64,000 nt of DNA from contig NZ_CP008953.1 of the NCBI RefSeq assembly GCF_000732925.1, positions 4,898,001-4,962,000 of the forward strand. Reading direction: 5' to 3'. Numbering within the stretch: position 1 is the stretch's first letter; the number at the start of each line of letters is the position of its first letter. The DNA comes from Amycolatopsis japonica. GTDB taxonomy: Bacteria; Actinomycetota; Actinomycetes; Mycobacteriales; Pseudonocardiaceae. The position numbers were made by a program, and so were the translations under genes. The notes beneath the pieces are model-generated. The model was not told where the DNA came from. It was given only the letters and a program-made list of their open reading frames with translations, and made no database searches. Positions 26,616 to 34,705 of the stretch are shown piece after piece.

Positions 26616-27239
26616 ATGCTCGTCGACCAGATCCCGGTGCTGCTCCATGCCACCGACACCATCACGCACGCGGGTGTCACCGCCGCGCTGCGCGCACGCC
26701 CTGAGATCCGCTTCGCCGACGACACCGACGAGCCGGCCGTCGTACTGGTCATCGTCGAGCGGCTGAACGAGGAGGCACGGCAGTTGCTCCGCAGCCTCCA
26801 CTGCGCCGGTTGCGCCGGGGTCGTCCTGGTCGCCGGGGAGGTGGACGACTCGGAGCTGCTGGACGTCGTGGGCAACGGTGTCTCCGCGATCATCCGGCGG
26901 GCCGACGCAACCCCCGACACCCTGGTGCGGCTGGTCAAGGCCGCGGCCGCCGGGGAAGGCGCGCTGCCGCCCGATCTGCTCGGCCGCCTGCTGTCCAGGG
27001 TGTCCCGGTTGCAGCGGGACGTGCTGCAACCGAACGGCTGGGATCTGGCCGGGATGTCCCAACGCGAGACCAAGGTGCTGCGGATGGTCGCCGACGGCTT
27101 CGAGACGAAGGAGATCGCCGACCAGCTGAGCTATTCCGAGCGGACGGTGAAATCGATCCTGCACGACATCACCAACCGTTTCCAGCTCCGCAACCGCGCG
27201 CACGCCGTCGCGTTCGCCTTGCGCGAGGGATTGATCTGA
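26616..27239 (+). CDS. Atypical LuxR-type regulator lacking phosphorylation residues
   Basis: 207 residues with GGGAGG before ATG 26616. The C-terminal LuxR HTH is normal (SQRETKVLRMVADGF, YSERTVKSILHDI). The N-terminal half has a receiver-like outline, but the acidic pair is replaced (PVLLHATDT) and the phospho-acceptor position reads hydrophobic (AVVLVIVER), so phosphorylation is not expected. Such pseudo-receivers respond to ligands or partners. It abuts the eCIS locus, ending 7 bases from the converging membrane-protein gene, and is a candidate regulator of the shared 16-bp palindrome found in the eCIS promoters. Confidence 0.85.
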   Translation: MLVDQIPVLLHATDTITHAGVTAALRARPEIRFADDTDEPAVVLVIVERLNEEARQLLRSLHCAGCAGVVLVAGEVDDSELLDVVGNGVSAIIRRADATPDTLVRLVKAAAAGEGALPPDLLGRLLSRVSRLQRDVLQPNGWDLAGMSQRETKVLRMVADGFETKEIADQLSYSERTVKSILHDITNRFQLRNRAHAVAFALREGLI

Positions 27240-27246
27240 TCGGCGT

Positions 27247-28566
27247 CTATTCGATGCGGCCCGAGAAGGAGACCGACGGGGTGCACCGGCTGCCGCCTCC
27301 CGGCGTCTGGCAGCTGACCGCGAGCACGATCTTCTCCCCGGGGGCGAACCGCCATGCCTGCAACCAGTGGTGGTCGAGGTCGCGGAAGTTCGCGAGGCCG
27401 ACTTCGAGAAGAACGGTCTTGGTGCCGCCGGAATCCCGCAACAGCCGCAGGGTTCCGTTGTCGCCGCGCGGGTTCTGCAGGATGAGGTCGGTGACGACCA
27501 GTGTCTTCGCGGCATCCGGAACGGCGTAGGGGAATTCGGCGAAGCGGTTGACGTTCGAGTCGACCGCCGCGTCCGCCGCCACGCGGAAGTCGGTCGGTGT
27601 CCCGTTCGCGTTGCCCGCCGGGTTCGGGACACCGTTCGACGCCCTGGGGCCGGGCGGCGCGCCGTCCGGAGGCGGGGTCAGCCCGACGGCCTTCATCGCG
27701 TCTTCGGAGTTCTGTTTGGCCTGAACGGCGTCCTTCTTCGCCTCCCCCGCGGCGCCACCGGCGTCCTGCGCGGCCTTGATCACCTCCTGGTTCTGCTCCT
27801 GCGCGGCCTCGCGGGCGGCCGATTTCACCGCAGGCCTCAGCACGGTGAACCACAGCGTCACCAGGGCCAGCAGCAACACCAGCAGTGCGGCGAGCGCCGG
27901 CAGCAACCACTTCGGCAGCAACTGCCGCTGCACCATGGTGCCTTCGGTTTTGAGCGGTTCGGCGTTGTCCGCGACGACGAACACCTGGAAGCGGTGCCGG
28001 ACGGGTTGCCCGCGCAGGAACCGTTTCCGCGGCCGGGCCCGCAGGCGGACGAACGCGGCCGTGCCCGGCGCGAGGTCGGCGCGGTTCCGTTCGAGCTGGA
28101 AGTCGAGCTCGTCCTCGGGGTCGAGCGCGCTCAGTTCGACGGCGACGGGATGGTTGCCGCGGTTGTCGACGGCGACTTCGAAATCGGCCTTGGAACCGGC
28201 CTCCACTTTCGCCGGAACGACTTCGGCGGTCACCTCGGTGAACGCGCCGAGCTGGATGCTGCCTTCCTCGACCACCGACCCCGCCGGGTCCTCGCTCGAG
28301 AAAACCCTGACACCGAACGGGATCTGGCCCGCCCGGACGTCGGACGACCGCGGCGGCGAGAACCGCACGACGACCGTCCCCGCCTCCCCGGGCATCAGGT
28401 TCACCGTCGCCGGTTCCGCGGTGGCCCAGGCACCCGGATCGCCGACCACCTCGATCGCGAACTGATCGACGACCCGGCCGGCATTGCGAATGGTCACCGA
28501 GCAGCTGATCTCCTGGCCCGGTTCCGCGACCAGACCCGCCTCGGACAGCGTCGCCGTTGCTCCCAT
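27247..28566 (-). CDS. Ig-like membrane protein of the eCIS locus
   Basis: 439 residues. Residues 1-210 contain two Ig-like/beta-sandwich segments (for example SCSVTIRNAGRVVDQF and ADFEVAVDNRGNHPVAVEL). One membrane helix lies near 222-246 (LLPALAALLVLLLALVTLWF). An Ala/Gln/Lys-rich coiled stretch follows, then a Pro/Gly linker and a C-terminal beta domain (NRFAEFPYAVPDAAK to FSGRIE). No signal peptide is seen, so the Ig-like part is probably cytoplasmic and the last domain outside. Similar proteins accompany actinomycete contractile systems; a role in membrane anchoring is inferred. Its promoter carries the shared palindrome. Confidence 0.8.
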   Translation of the reverse strand: MGATATLSEAGLVAEPGQEISCSVTIRNAGRVVDQFAIEVVGDPGAWATAEPATVNLMPGEAGTVVVRFSPPRSSDVRAGQIPFGVRVFSSEDPAGSVVEEGSIQLGAFTEVTAEVVPAKVEAGSKADFEVAVDNRGNHPVAVELSALDPEDELDFQLERNRADLAPGTAAFVRLRARPRKRFLRGQPVRHRFQVFVVADNAEPLKTEGTMVQRQLLPKWLLPALAALLVLLLALVTLWFTVLRPAVKSAAREAAQEQNQEVIKAAQDAGGAAGEAKKDAVQAKQNSEDAMKAVGLTPPPDGAPPGPRASNGVPNPAGNANGTPTDFRVAADAAVDSNVNRFAEFPYAVPDAAKTLVVTDLILQNPRGDNGTLRLLRDSGGTKTVLLEVGLANFRDLDHHWLQAWRFAPGEKIVLAVSCQTPGGGSRCTPSVSFSGRIE

Positions 28567-28635
28567 ACCCGGAAGTCTGCGCGTCCGGCGCGACGACCGG
28601 CAGCAGCGGACGGGTGTGCGGCCGTGCGCCGGTCG

Positions 28636-28651
28636 TTGCCCATAGGGGCAG
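28636..28651. promoter_or_regulatory. eCIS palindrome, site 1 (imperfect)
   Basis: TTGCCCATAGGGGCAG, centred 77 bases upstream of the Ig-like membrane gene. It matches the TGCCC-4 nt-GGGCA core of the sites at 45723, 50643 and 53396. Confidence 0.55.
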
Positions 28652-28700
28652 TGGCCGGTGTGCTCGGAAGCTGTCTGAGCAATTTCACACTGTCACGAGT

Positions 28701-28754
28701 GGGCTGAAGGCTCCCTTCACCGCATCCGATGCGGCGAAAGGAGCCTTCGCCCCG
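28701..28754. repeat. Palindromic repeat, family B copy 5
   Basis: Arms GGGCTGAAGGCTCC with TTCACCGCAT and GCGGCGAAAGGAGCCTTCG, closing over ATCCGATG. Part of a gene-free stretch (28567-29171) that otherwise holds the palindrome at 28636, a single arm GTGAGTGGCGTTTCGG near 28770, and the repeats listed next. Confidence 0.75.
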
Positions 28755-28844
28755 GCCGGATACTGGCCGTGAGTGGCGTTTCGGGCTAGAGCCAACCGCG
28801 TGCTCTGTGCCTACCTACGTCCGACCTGCGTGGGCGCGACGACC

Positions 28845-28891
28845 GAGTGGGGAAGATCCCGGACGTTGGACGGCCGGAATCTTCCCCACTC
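28845..28891. repeat. Hairpin with GTTGGACG loop
   Basis: Arms GAGTGGGGAAGAT and ATCTTCCCCACTC, with partly pairing CCCGGAC/GGCCGG next to the loop. Same design as the elements at 55051 and 55134. Confidence 0.75.
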
Positions 28892-28980
28892 GCCCAAGAC
28901 GACAGACGGCATCAGCTTCACTGCCCCGCCTGCCTCACCAACGGGGACTGGGCGCACAGGGCGCAGCGTGCGCAAAGGCG

Positions 28981-29098
28981 TGACTCGCGTGATCAGGGAC
29001 GTGACTCGCGTGATTGGAGGCCGCACTCGCGAGTTCCGCCTTCGATCTCGCGAGTTCCGCCTTCGATCACGTGAGTTCCGGCGTCGATCACGCGAGTG
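28981..29098. repeat. Cluster of short direct and inverted repeats
   Basis: Units such as CGCGAGTTCCGCCTTCGATC are repeated with small changes, mixed with GTGACTCGCGTGAT units in both orientations. The core CTCGCGAG or ACGCGAGT recurs about six times. No gene overlaps it. Confidence 0.65.
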
Positions 29099-29117
29099 CG
29101 GCCGATCGGTCCAGGTG

Positions 29118-29163
29118 GTCGTGAGTGGCGTTTCGGGTTAGAAGCCGAAACGCCACTCACGAC
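29118..29163. terminator. Perfect hairpin after the main eCIS operon
   Basis: A 19-bp perfect stem (GTCGTGAGTGGCGTTTCGG with its complement) and an 8-base loop lie 9 bases past the stop of the last gene of the 45605-29172 operon. Confidence 0.75.
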
Positions 29164-29171
29164 GCGGCCCC

Positions 29172-32100
29172 TCAGCCTCGGGTGATGAAGGGGGGTTGCA
29201 GGGTGCGGAGCACGACCAGGATCGGATTCGATGCCGCCGTCCCGAATTTCGGGCCGCCGACCGAGGTCACGTTCACCGTGCGCGGGCCGATCAGGTCGTG
29301 GTGGAAGATCAGGAAGTACGCCTCGAATCTTCCATCGGCGCCGACGGTGACCTGTCCCGGCGCGGAGATGCCCGCCGACCAGGCCAGCCGGACCACCGCG
29401 CCCGGCGGGAAGTCCGTTCCCCGCACCCGCGGGACGAAGCCGAGCGTGCCGATCTTCGGATCCAGCTCGACCACCGGCTGCCGGACCACCACACGCGCGG
29501 TCGCCGTGTTGTCCCCGGCGTTGTTGTCCGGTCCGGTCGTGCTCACCGTGCCGGACACCTGGCCCTCGAACGCGGCCTTCGCGGCCAACGAGATCCGGAG
29601 CGTCACCGTCTGCCCCGGCCCGAGCGTCCCGAGCGCGCAACTTCCACCGCCGGGCACACAGCCGAGTGCGGCCGAAGTCGCGGGAAGTTGTGGTGGCAGC
29701 TGGGTCACGAGCCGGACGGCCGGCATCGGGGCCTGGGAACCGTTGTGCACCAAGTAGGTCAGCACCACGTCGTCACCGCCGGCGAACAACGGGACCGCCG
29801 AGACCGACATCCCGACCGACAAGGATCCGGGGGTCACCGGTGGCGCCGGCTTTTCGCCGACCGTCACGACCGCTGTGGCGGAGTTGTTCCGTGCGTCGGC
29901 GTCGGGGCCGGCCGTGGTGACCGTTCCGGTCGCCGCCTGCGCTCCGGCGACCAGACCGGTCGCGCCGAACCGCACCCGTACCTCCTGGCCCGGCACCAGC
30001 GTGCCGAACGCGCACACCAGTTCCGGCGTGCAGGTGCCCTTGGTGGGGAGGGCCGCCGCCGGTCGCAGTCCGGCCGTCAGCCGGACGAACAGCCCCACGA
30101 CAGGCGACGCGGTGGCGCCGCGGTTGGTCACGACGAACTCGAACGTGGTGAGCCCCTCGAACGGGATCGCGGCGGGTACGGCGCTCGTGCTCACCACGAG
30201 GTCGGGAATCCGTTGGAACGTGGGCTGCGAGGCACCACCGGGGCCGTCGATCAGGGTCCGGCCGTCACCACCGGCGAACGGAACGACCGCGATCCGTGGC
30301 GGGGACTCGCCCGGCGAGTTCGTGTACGCGACGAGACCGCCGTCCGGGGACCAGGCCGGATCGTCGACGTATCCCATGCGCTGCACCAGGATCCGGGCCG
30401 CGCCCCCGTCGGCGGGAGCCACGCAGACCAGCGCGTTGCCGCTCTGGAACGCGACGGTGGCCCCGTCCGGCGAGAGGTCCGCCGCGCTTTCCGCGCCGGC
30501 CCCGCAACCCGGCCCGAACAGCGACGAAAGGTCACGCTGGTCTCCCGGCACGACGACGTCGGGCGAAGGCTGGGTCAGGGTGACCTGCCACAGCTGCTTC
30601 CGTCGCTCCTCTCCCGGCGAGGCGACGGCCATGACCGCGGTCTCGACGGCGGTGCCGTTCTTCCCGCGCGCCGTGCACGTCACCGTGGTGGCGCCGACCG
30701 GGAACAGGCTGCCGGACAACGGAGTGCAGCTCGGCTCGAGCGGGCTCCCGTCCACGTCCACCGCGGTCGCGGGATACTCGATCACCATGGGGCCGGTTCC
30801 GGTCACCGTCCGGTCGTGCAGCGTGATCAGGGGCAGAGCCGGATCCTTGACGCGCACGGTGACGTTTTCGGTGTATCCCGGCCGCACGGTCGGCTCCCCG
30901 TTCAACCGGAATTCCACGCGGCAGCGCAGGAAAGAACCCACCTCGGCCGTCTGGGACACCGTCGCCGTTTCGGTGAACCGCGCGTTCGTGCCGCCCGGAA
31001 CACTCTGCGGCCCCGCGGGATCGAACGTCATCGTGAGGCCGGGATCGCAGAAGCTCACCGGCTGGACGCTGACCGGGAGATCACCGATACCCGCGATGAT
31101 CGCCTCCGAGATCCGGCCGGCGTCGGTGTCGGGCGTGAGGACACCGTTGGTGGCGCTGGTGATCGCGGTCGCCTGTCCCCGCGCGTCGAGGCCGCGGTCG
31201 GGATCCGTGCTCGACCCGCCGGTGACCGCGGGAACGGCCACCACGCTGATCTTCGCCGCGTTCAGTGCGGCGATCACCTCCGTCCGGGTGTTCGGCGGGG
31301 TCTCGTGGCTCGCCGCGTCACCGACCAGGACGACGACCCGGCTGCTGCCCGGACGGAAGGTGATGGCTCCGGTCGCGACCTTCTGCAAGGCCAGCAGCCA
31401 ATCCTCGGCGGTGTCTCCACCACCGTCCGCCTTGATCCGGGCGAACGCGTCGGACAGCAGCTTCCGTTCGGCCTCGGTACCCGCCGGGGTCAGCGGCTGC
31501 TGAACGTAGAACGGCCGCGGGGCCGGATCTTTCGCGTCGCCGAAGGCCACGACGGCGAAGTTCGCTTCCTTCTCCCGTTCCCGCACGCTGTCGATGACCG
31601 TGCCGAGGTTCGTCTTGACCCCTTCGATCACCCCGCCCATGGAGCCGGTCTGGTCCATCAGCAGGACGACGTCCGGCAGGGACCGGATCCGGTCGGTCTG
31701 CACCGTCTTGGCGATCCGCGCCGACCCGCCGCGGCCGACCGGCACGTCCACCGTCGCGGGGTCCACTCTGGACGGTCCCGGCGGCCCGATCCGGGTGGCG
31801 GCCCGGGTGAGCGTGATCTTGGCCCCGTCCGCCGACCAGACCGCCTGCGAGTCGTCGCCACGCAGATGCGCCGGGATCGGGATGTCGCCGAGAACACGGC
31901 CGTCCGCGACGCGCACGATCCGCACGAAGCTGTCGGAACCCTCGCCTGCCGACACGGTCCGGGTGAACGCGATCTTCGTCGCGTCCGGCGACCATGCCGG
32001 ATGACGCTCCCGTTTGCCGCGCTCGGCCGCGGTCAGCGGTCGCGGCGCGCCGCCGTCGGCGTTCGCCACGACGATCTGACTGTTCCGGCTCTCGCCGGTG

Positions 32101-33176
32101 CCGAATTCCGTGTAGGCCAGCGAAGTCCCGTCCGGGGAGAAGGCGGGATCGGCTTCGTCCGCGTCCGGCCGGTTCGTGAGGTCGCGGCGGTCGCCGCCGC
32201 GCGCGTCCGCGCTCCAGATGTCGGTGGTGGCCCCGCCGCGGAGCTGGGTGAACACCGGCTGCCCGTCGGCGCGGAAGGTCGGTTCGGTCTCGCCGACGCC
32301 GGACAACGCGGAGATCACCGAGACCTGACCACCCGCGACCTGTTTGACGTCGCCCAGCGGATCCGGTTGCCGGGTGGTGAAGGCCAGCCGCACGCCGTCC
32401 GGTGACCACGCGGGCTCGGACGAGTCACCGGGCTCCGGGACCGCGCGGGTGACGGCGCCGCCGGTGTCGGCCATGACCACGACATCCCCGGCCGGGTCGA
32501 ATCTGGTGGTGGTGAACGCGATCCGGGAACCGGTGGGCGCCCAGGCGGGCTGGGTGTCCGCGGCGGGGTCGTTGGTCAGGCGCGTCGGCGCGCCGCCGCC
32601 CGACGGCACGGTGTAGAGGTCACCGGCCGGATCCTCGCCGGTACCGCTGAACACGAGACGGCCGCCGTCGGGCGACCAGCTCGGCGAATCGTCCGCGGCC
32701 GGCCCGGAGGTCACCTGGCGCAGCCCGCGGCCGTCGACGCCGATCACGAAGATGTCCTTGCTGCCCGTGCGTTCCGAGACGAACGCGACCGACGAACCGT
32801 CGGGCGACAACGCCGGATGCGTGTCGACGGTCGCGTCGTCGGTCAGGCGCACCGGGACCTTGGTGCCGTCGCGCAGGTACCAGATCTCGCCGTCGCGCTC
32901 GGCGCCGTCACGGACGGCCCGTTTGCTCACCCACACCAGGCCGCCTTTGCCCGCGGACGCGTCGGAATCGACGCCCCCGGCGCCCGGGGGCAGTGCCGCG
33001 CCGGAGGCCTGGAACAGGGCCGTGGTCGCGGCGCTGACGTAGCCGACGCGGTAGGGCGCGGCGGGAGGCGCGGGCTCCTGCGCCGCGGTCGGCGCGAGCA
33101 CCCCGGTGATCGCCGCTCCGCCCAGCACCGCGACGAACGCGATCGCCGCCACCGCTCGGTTCGGGCGCATGGTCAT
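29172..33176 (-). CDS. Exported TolB-propeller / von Willebrand A protein
   Basis: 1334 residues from ATG 33176 (GGAAGGA upstream); the longer frame to 33851 is an artefact within the next gene. Signal peptide (residues 1-33, LAPTAAQEP). Six PD40/TolB beta-propeller repeats between about 115 and 470 (forms of HPALSPDGSSVAFVSER). A vWA domain at about 500-690 with MIDAS-like DQTGSMGG. A HYR-like domain at about 780-845, further propeller-type repeats near 890-975, then DUF11/CARDB-type beta repeats to the C-terminus. It is the last gene of the eCIS operon, 11 bases after the zinc-ribbon gene. Function is unknown; a surface adhesion or scaffold role is inferred from the domains. Confidence 0.88.
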   Translation of the reverse strand: MTMRPNRAVAAIAFVAVLGGAAITGVLAPTAAQEPAPPAAPYRVGYVSAATTALFQASGAALPPGAGGVDSDASAGKGGLVWVSKRAVRDGAERDGEIWYLRDGTKVPVRLTDDATVDTHPALSPDGSSVAFVSERTGSKDIFVIGVDGRGLRQVTSGPAADDSPSWSPDGGRLVFSGTGEDPAGDLYTVPSGGGAPTRLTNDPAADTQPAWAPTGSRIAFTTTRFDPAGDVVVMADTGGAVTRAVPEPGDSSEPAWSPDGVRLAFTTRQPDPLGDVKQVAGGQVSVISALSGVGETEPTFRADGQPVFTQLRGGATTDIWSADARGGDRRDLTNRPDADEADPAFSPDGTSLAYTEFGTGESRNSQIVVANADGGAPRPLTAAERGKRERHPAWSPDATKIAFTRTVSAGEGSDSFVRIVRVADGRVLGDIPIPAHLRGDDSQAVWSADGAKITLTRAATRIGPPGPSRVDPATVDVPVGRGGSARIAKTVQTDRIRSLPDVVLLMDQTGSMGGVIEGVKTNLGTVIDSVREREKEANFAVVAFGDAKDPAPRPFYVQQPLTPAGTEAERKLLSDAFARIKADGGGDTAEDWLLALQKVATGAITFRPGSSRVVVLVGDAASHETPPNTRTEVIAALNAAKISVVAVPAVTGGSSTDPDRGLDARGQATAITSATNGVLTPDTDAGRISEAIIAGIGDLPVSVQPVSFCDPGLTMTFDPAGPQSVPGGTNARFTETATVSQTAEVGSFLRCRVEFRLNGEPTVRPGYTENVTVRVKDPALPLITLHDRTVTGTGPMVIEYPATAVDVDGSPLEPSCTPLSGSLFPVGATTVTCTARGKNGTAVETAVMAVASPGEERRKQLWQVTLTQPSPDVVVPGDQRDLSSLFGPGCGAGAESAADLSPDGATVAFQSGNALVCVAPADGGAARILVQRMGYVDDPAWSPDGGLVAYTNSPGESPPRIAVVPFAGGDGRTLIDGPGGASQPTFQRIPDLVVSTSAVPAAIPFEGLTTFEFVVTNRGATASPVVGLFVRLTAGLRPAAALPTKGTCTPELVCAFGTLVPGQEVRVRFGATGLVAGAQAATGTVTTAGPDADARNNSATAVVTVGEKPAPPVTPGSLSVGMSVSAVPLFAGGDDVVLTYLVHNGSQAPMPAVRLVTQLPPQLPATSAALGCVPGGGSCALGTLGPGQTVTLRISLAAKAAFEGQVSGTVSTTGPDNNAGDNTATARVVVRQPVVELDPKIGTLGFVPRVRGTDFPPGAVVRLAWSAGISAPGQVTVGADGRFEAYFLIFHHDLIGPRTVNVTSVGGPKFGTAASNPILVVLRTLQPPFITRG

Positions 33177-33187
33177 CCAGTCCTTCC

Positions 33188-34162
33188 TCAGCCGGCCTCG
33201 AACAGCTCGATCTCGGAGATCGCGACGTCCATGCCGTCCAGCGAGCGATGCAGCCCGACCACGTGCAGCTCGACGCTCGTGGCGCCCGCGCTGTTCTCGA
33301 TCGGGATCTCCTGGGCGTCCGGCGTGTCGGCCAGCACCATGTCGTAGGTCTTGCCGGTGGAGAACACGAGATGCAGGGTCTTCGGCCGGTGCGCGGCCTG
33401 GAAGTTCGCGCCGTTGCCGGAATGCACGATCGCCTTCCGCAGATCCACCGGACGGTCGAAGGTGAACACCAGCACGGGTTCGCCCTGGGCGGTCGCCGCC
33501 CAGAAGGTGTTCTTGGCGTTGTCGCTGACCAGGTTCCCCGGATGGCCCGGCGACTGCGCGTTCGCGGTCACCTTGCTCGGACGCACCGGGTTCAGCTTCG
33601 TCTCGAAGATCCCCGTCACCTGACTCCACAGGCCGACCGCGGCGGTGTTGATCGCACCCCGGAACGGTTGGTACAGCGCGTAGATCAGCGCCGAGAGCAC
33701 CAGCATCACCGCGATCACCCGGCGGACGGCCTTGCCGACGCTGCGTCGCGCGGCACCGGCCCGGCCGACGCGGCGGCGGACGCCGTCCTTGCCCGGCCGC
33801 TCCCCCGCCTTGTGCTCCCGGGGTCCGCGGCGGAACAGCCGACGCCACCACGATGTCTTCACGACTTCCGACTCGGCCAGGGACGCGCCGCAGCGACCGC
33901 AGAAGTTACGGGTGGGCACGTTGCCCTTGCCGCATCTGCCGCAGATCAGGTCACCCGGGCGGAGGACCTGCTCCTCGACCGTCCGCTGCTGCGGCTGCCG
34001 GACCGGCGCGAGCGGTTCGGCCGGCTGCACGACCTGGGCCTGGGCGATCGGTTGACGCACCGCGACGGGTTCCTCGTCGTCCCATTTCAGGTACCGCCCG
34101 CATTCGCCGCAGAACTCGACGTCGGCGGGGCCCTGATGCCCGCATTCCCGGTAGATGACCAT
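33188..34162 (-). CDS. Zinc-ribbon, single-TM, discoidin-like eCIS protein
   Basis: 324 residues. Two CxxC zinc ribbons at the N-terminus (YRECGHQGPADVEFCGECG at 5-22; ICGRCGKG with FCGRCGAS near 73-92), a basic linker, one membrane helix near 145-168 (VIAVMLVLSALIYALYQPF), and a C-terminal galactose-binding/discoidin-like domain (FWAATAQGEPVLVFTFDRPV to AISEIELFEAG). This predicts zinc ribbons inside and a sugar-binding-like domain outside. It lies between tail protein I and the exported vWA protein. The layout recalls the membrane factor CisA reported in Streptomyces contractile systems, but no sequence comparison was possible. Confidence 0.8.
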   Translation of the reverse strand: MVIYRECGHQGPADVEFCGECGRYLKWDDEEPVAVRQPIAQAQVVQPAEPLAPVRQPQQRTVEEQVLRPGDLICGRCGKGNVPTRNFCGRCGASLAESEVVKTSWWRRLFRRGPREHKAGERPGKDGVRRRVGRAGAARRSVGKAVRRVIAVMLVLSALIYALYQPFRGAINTAAVGLWSQVTGIFETKLNPVRPSKVTANAQSPGHPGNLVSDNAKNTFWAATAQGEPVLVFTFDRPVDLRKAIVHSGNGANFQAAHRPKTLHLVFSTGKTYDMVLADTPDAQEIPIENSAGATSVELHVVGLHRSLDGMDVAISEIELFEAG

Positions 34163-34165
34163 CCG

Positions 34166-34705
34166 CTACCCCTCCACCACTTCCACCGTGACCCGCACGT
34201 GGGCGGGCACCGCGTCCACGACCGTCGCCGTCAGCCGTCGTTCGTCGATCCGGCTCCGATCGGGCACCCGCACGCGCACGTGGACCCACGGCGGCCCCGG
34301 ATCCGGGAGCGGCGCTCCGGGCTCCGGCGACGCCACGACCCCGCCGCTGTCGGTCACCTCGACCGCGCCACCGGTCAGCAGCCGTACGTGTTCGGCGAGC
34401 CCGCGCTGGGTACCGCGCCACCGATGCAGTTCGACCGACCGGGTCACGAGTTCGCGCAGCCGGACCGGGCTCCAGCCTTCGTCGACGCGCAACGCCACCC
34501 AATGCGCCAGCCAGCCGACGAAGTCCTCCGGCGCCAGGTTCGGGTCGAGGTAACCGGAAAAGTTGTCCAACGTGGCGAAGACCGGTGCGAGCACCTCGTC
34601 GAGCGCGCCGGTGAAGCCCTGGACGAACCGGTCCTCGGCGTAGACCGAGGGCAGTTGCTCGCCGATCGGATGCGGGCTCGGCAGCCCGGGTACGGCCGCT
34701 CTCAT
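34166..34705 (-). CDS. Phage tail protein I-like baseplate protein
   Basis: 179 residues; ATG 34705 overlaps the baseplate J stop (ATGA). Family features: LPSVYAEDRFVQGFTGALDEVLAPVFATLDN near the N-terminus is followed by DFVGWLAHWVALRVDEGW and a RWRGTQRGLAEHV segment. It corresponds to the wedge-type proteins after gpJ in P2-like tails and in eCIS clusters. Confidence 0.88.
   Translation of the reverse strand: MRAAVPGLPSPHPIGEQLPSVYAEDRFVQGFTGALDEVLAPVFATLDNFSGYLDPNLAPEDFVGWLAHWVALRVDEGWSPVRLRELVTRSVELHRWRGTQRGLAEHVRLLTGGAVEVTDSGGVVASPEPGAPLPDPGPPWVHVRVRVPDRSRIDERRLTATVVDAVPAHVRVTVEVVEG

Noticed and set aside
28981-29098. Possible CRISPR array
   Set aside because: Repeat units are irregular, in mixed orientation and without unique spacers of constant length; no cas genes nearby.
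33177-33851. 225-codon N-terminal extension of the TolB/vWA protein
   Set aside because: It overlaps the whole zinc-ribbon gene in another frame; the signal peptide begins at 33176.
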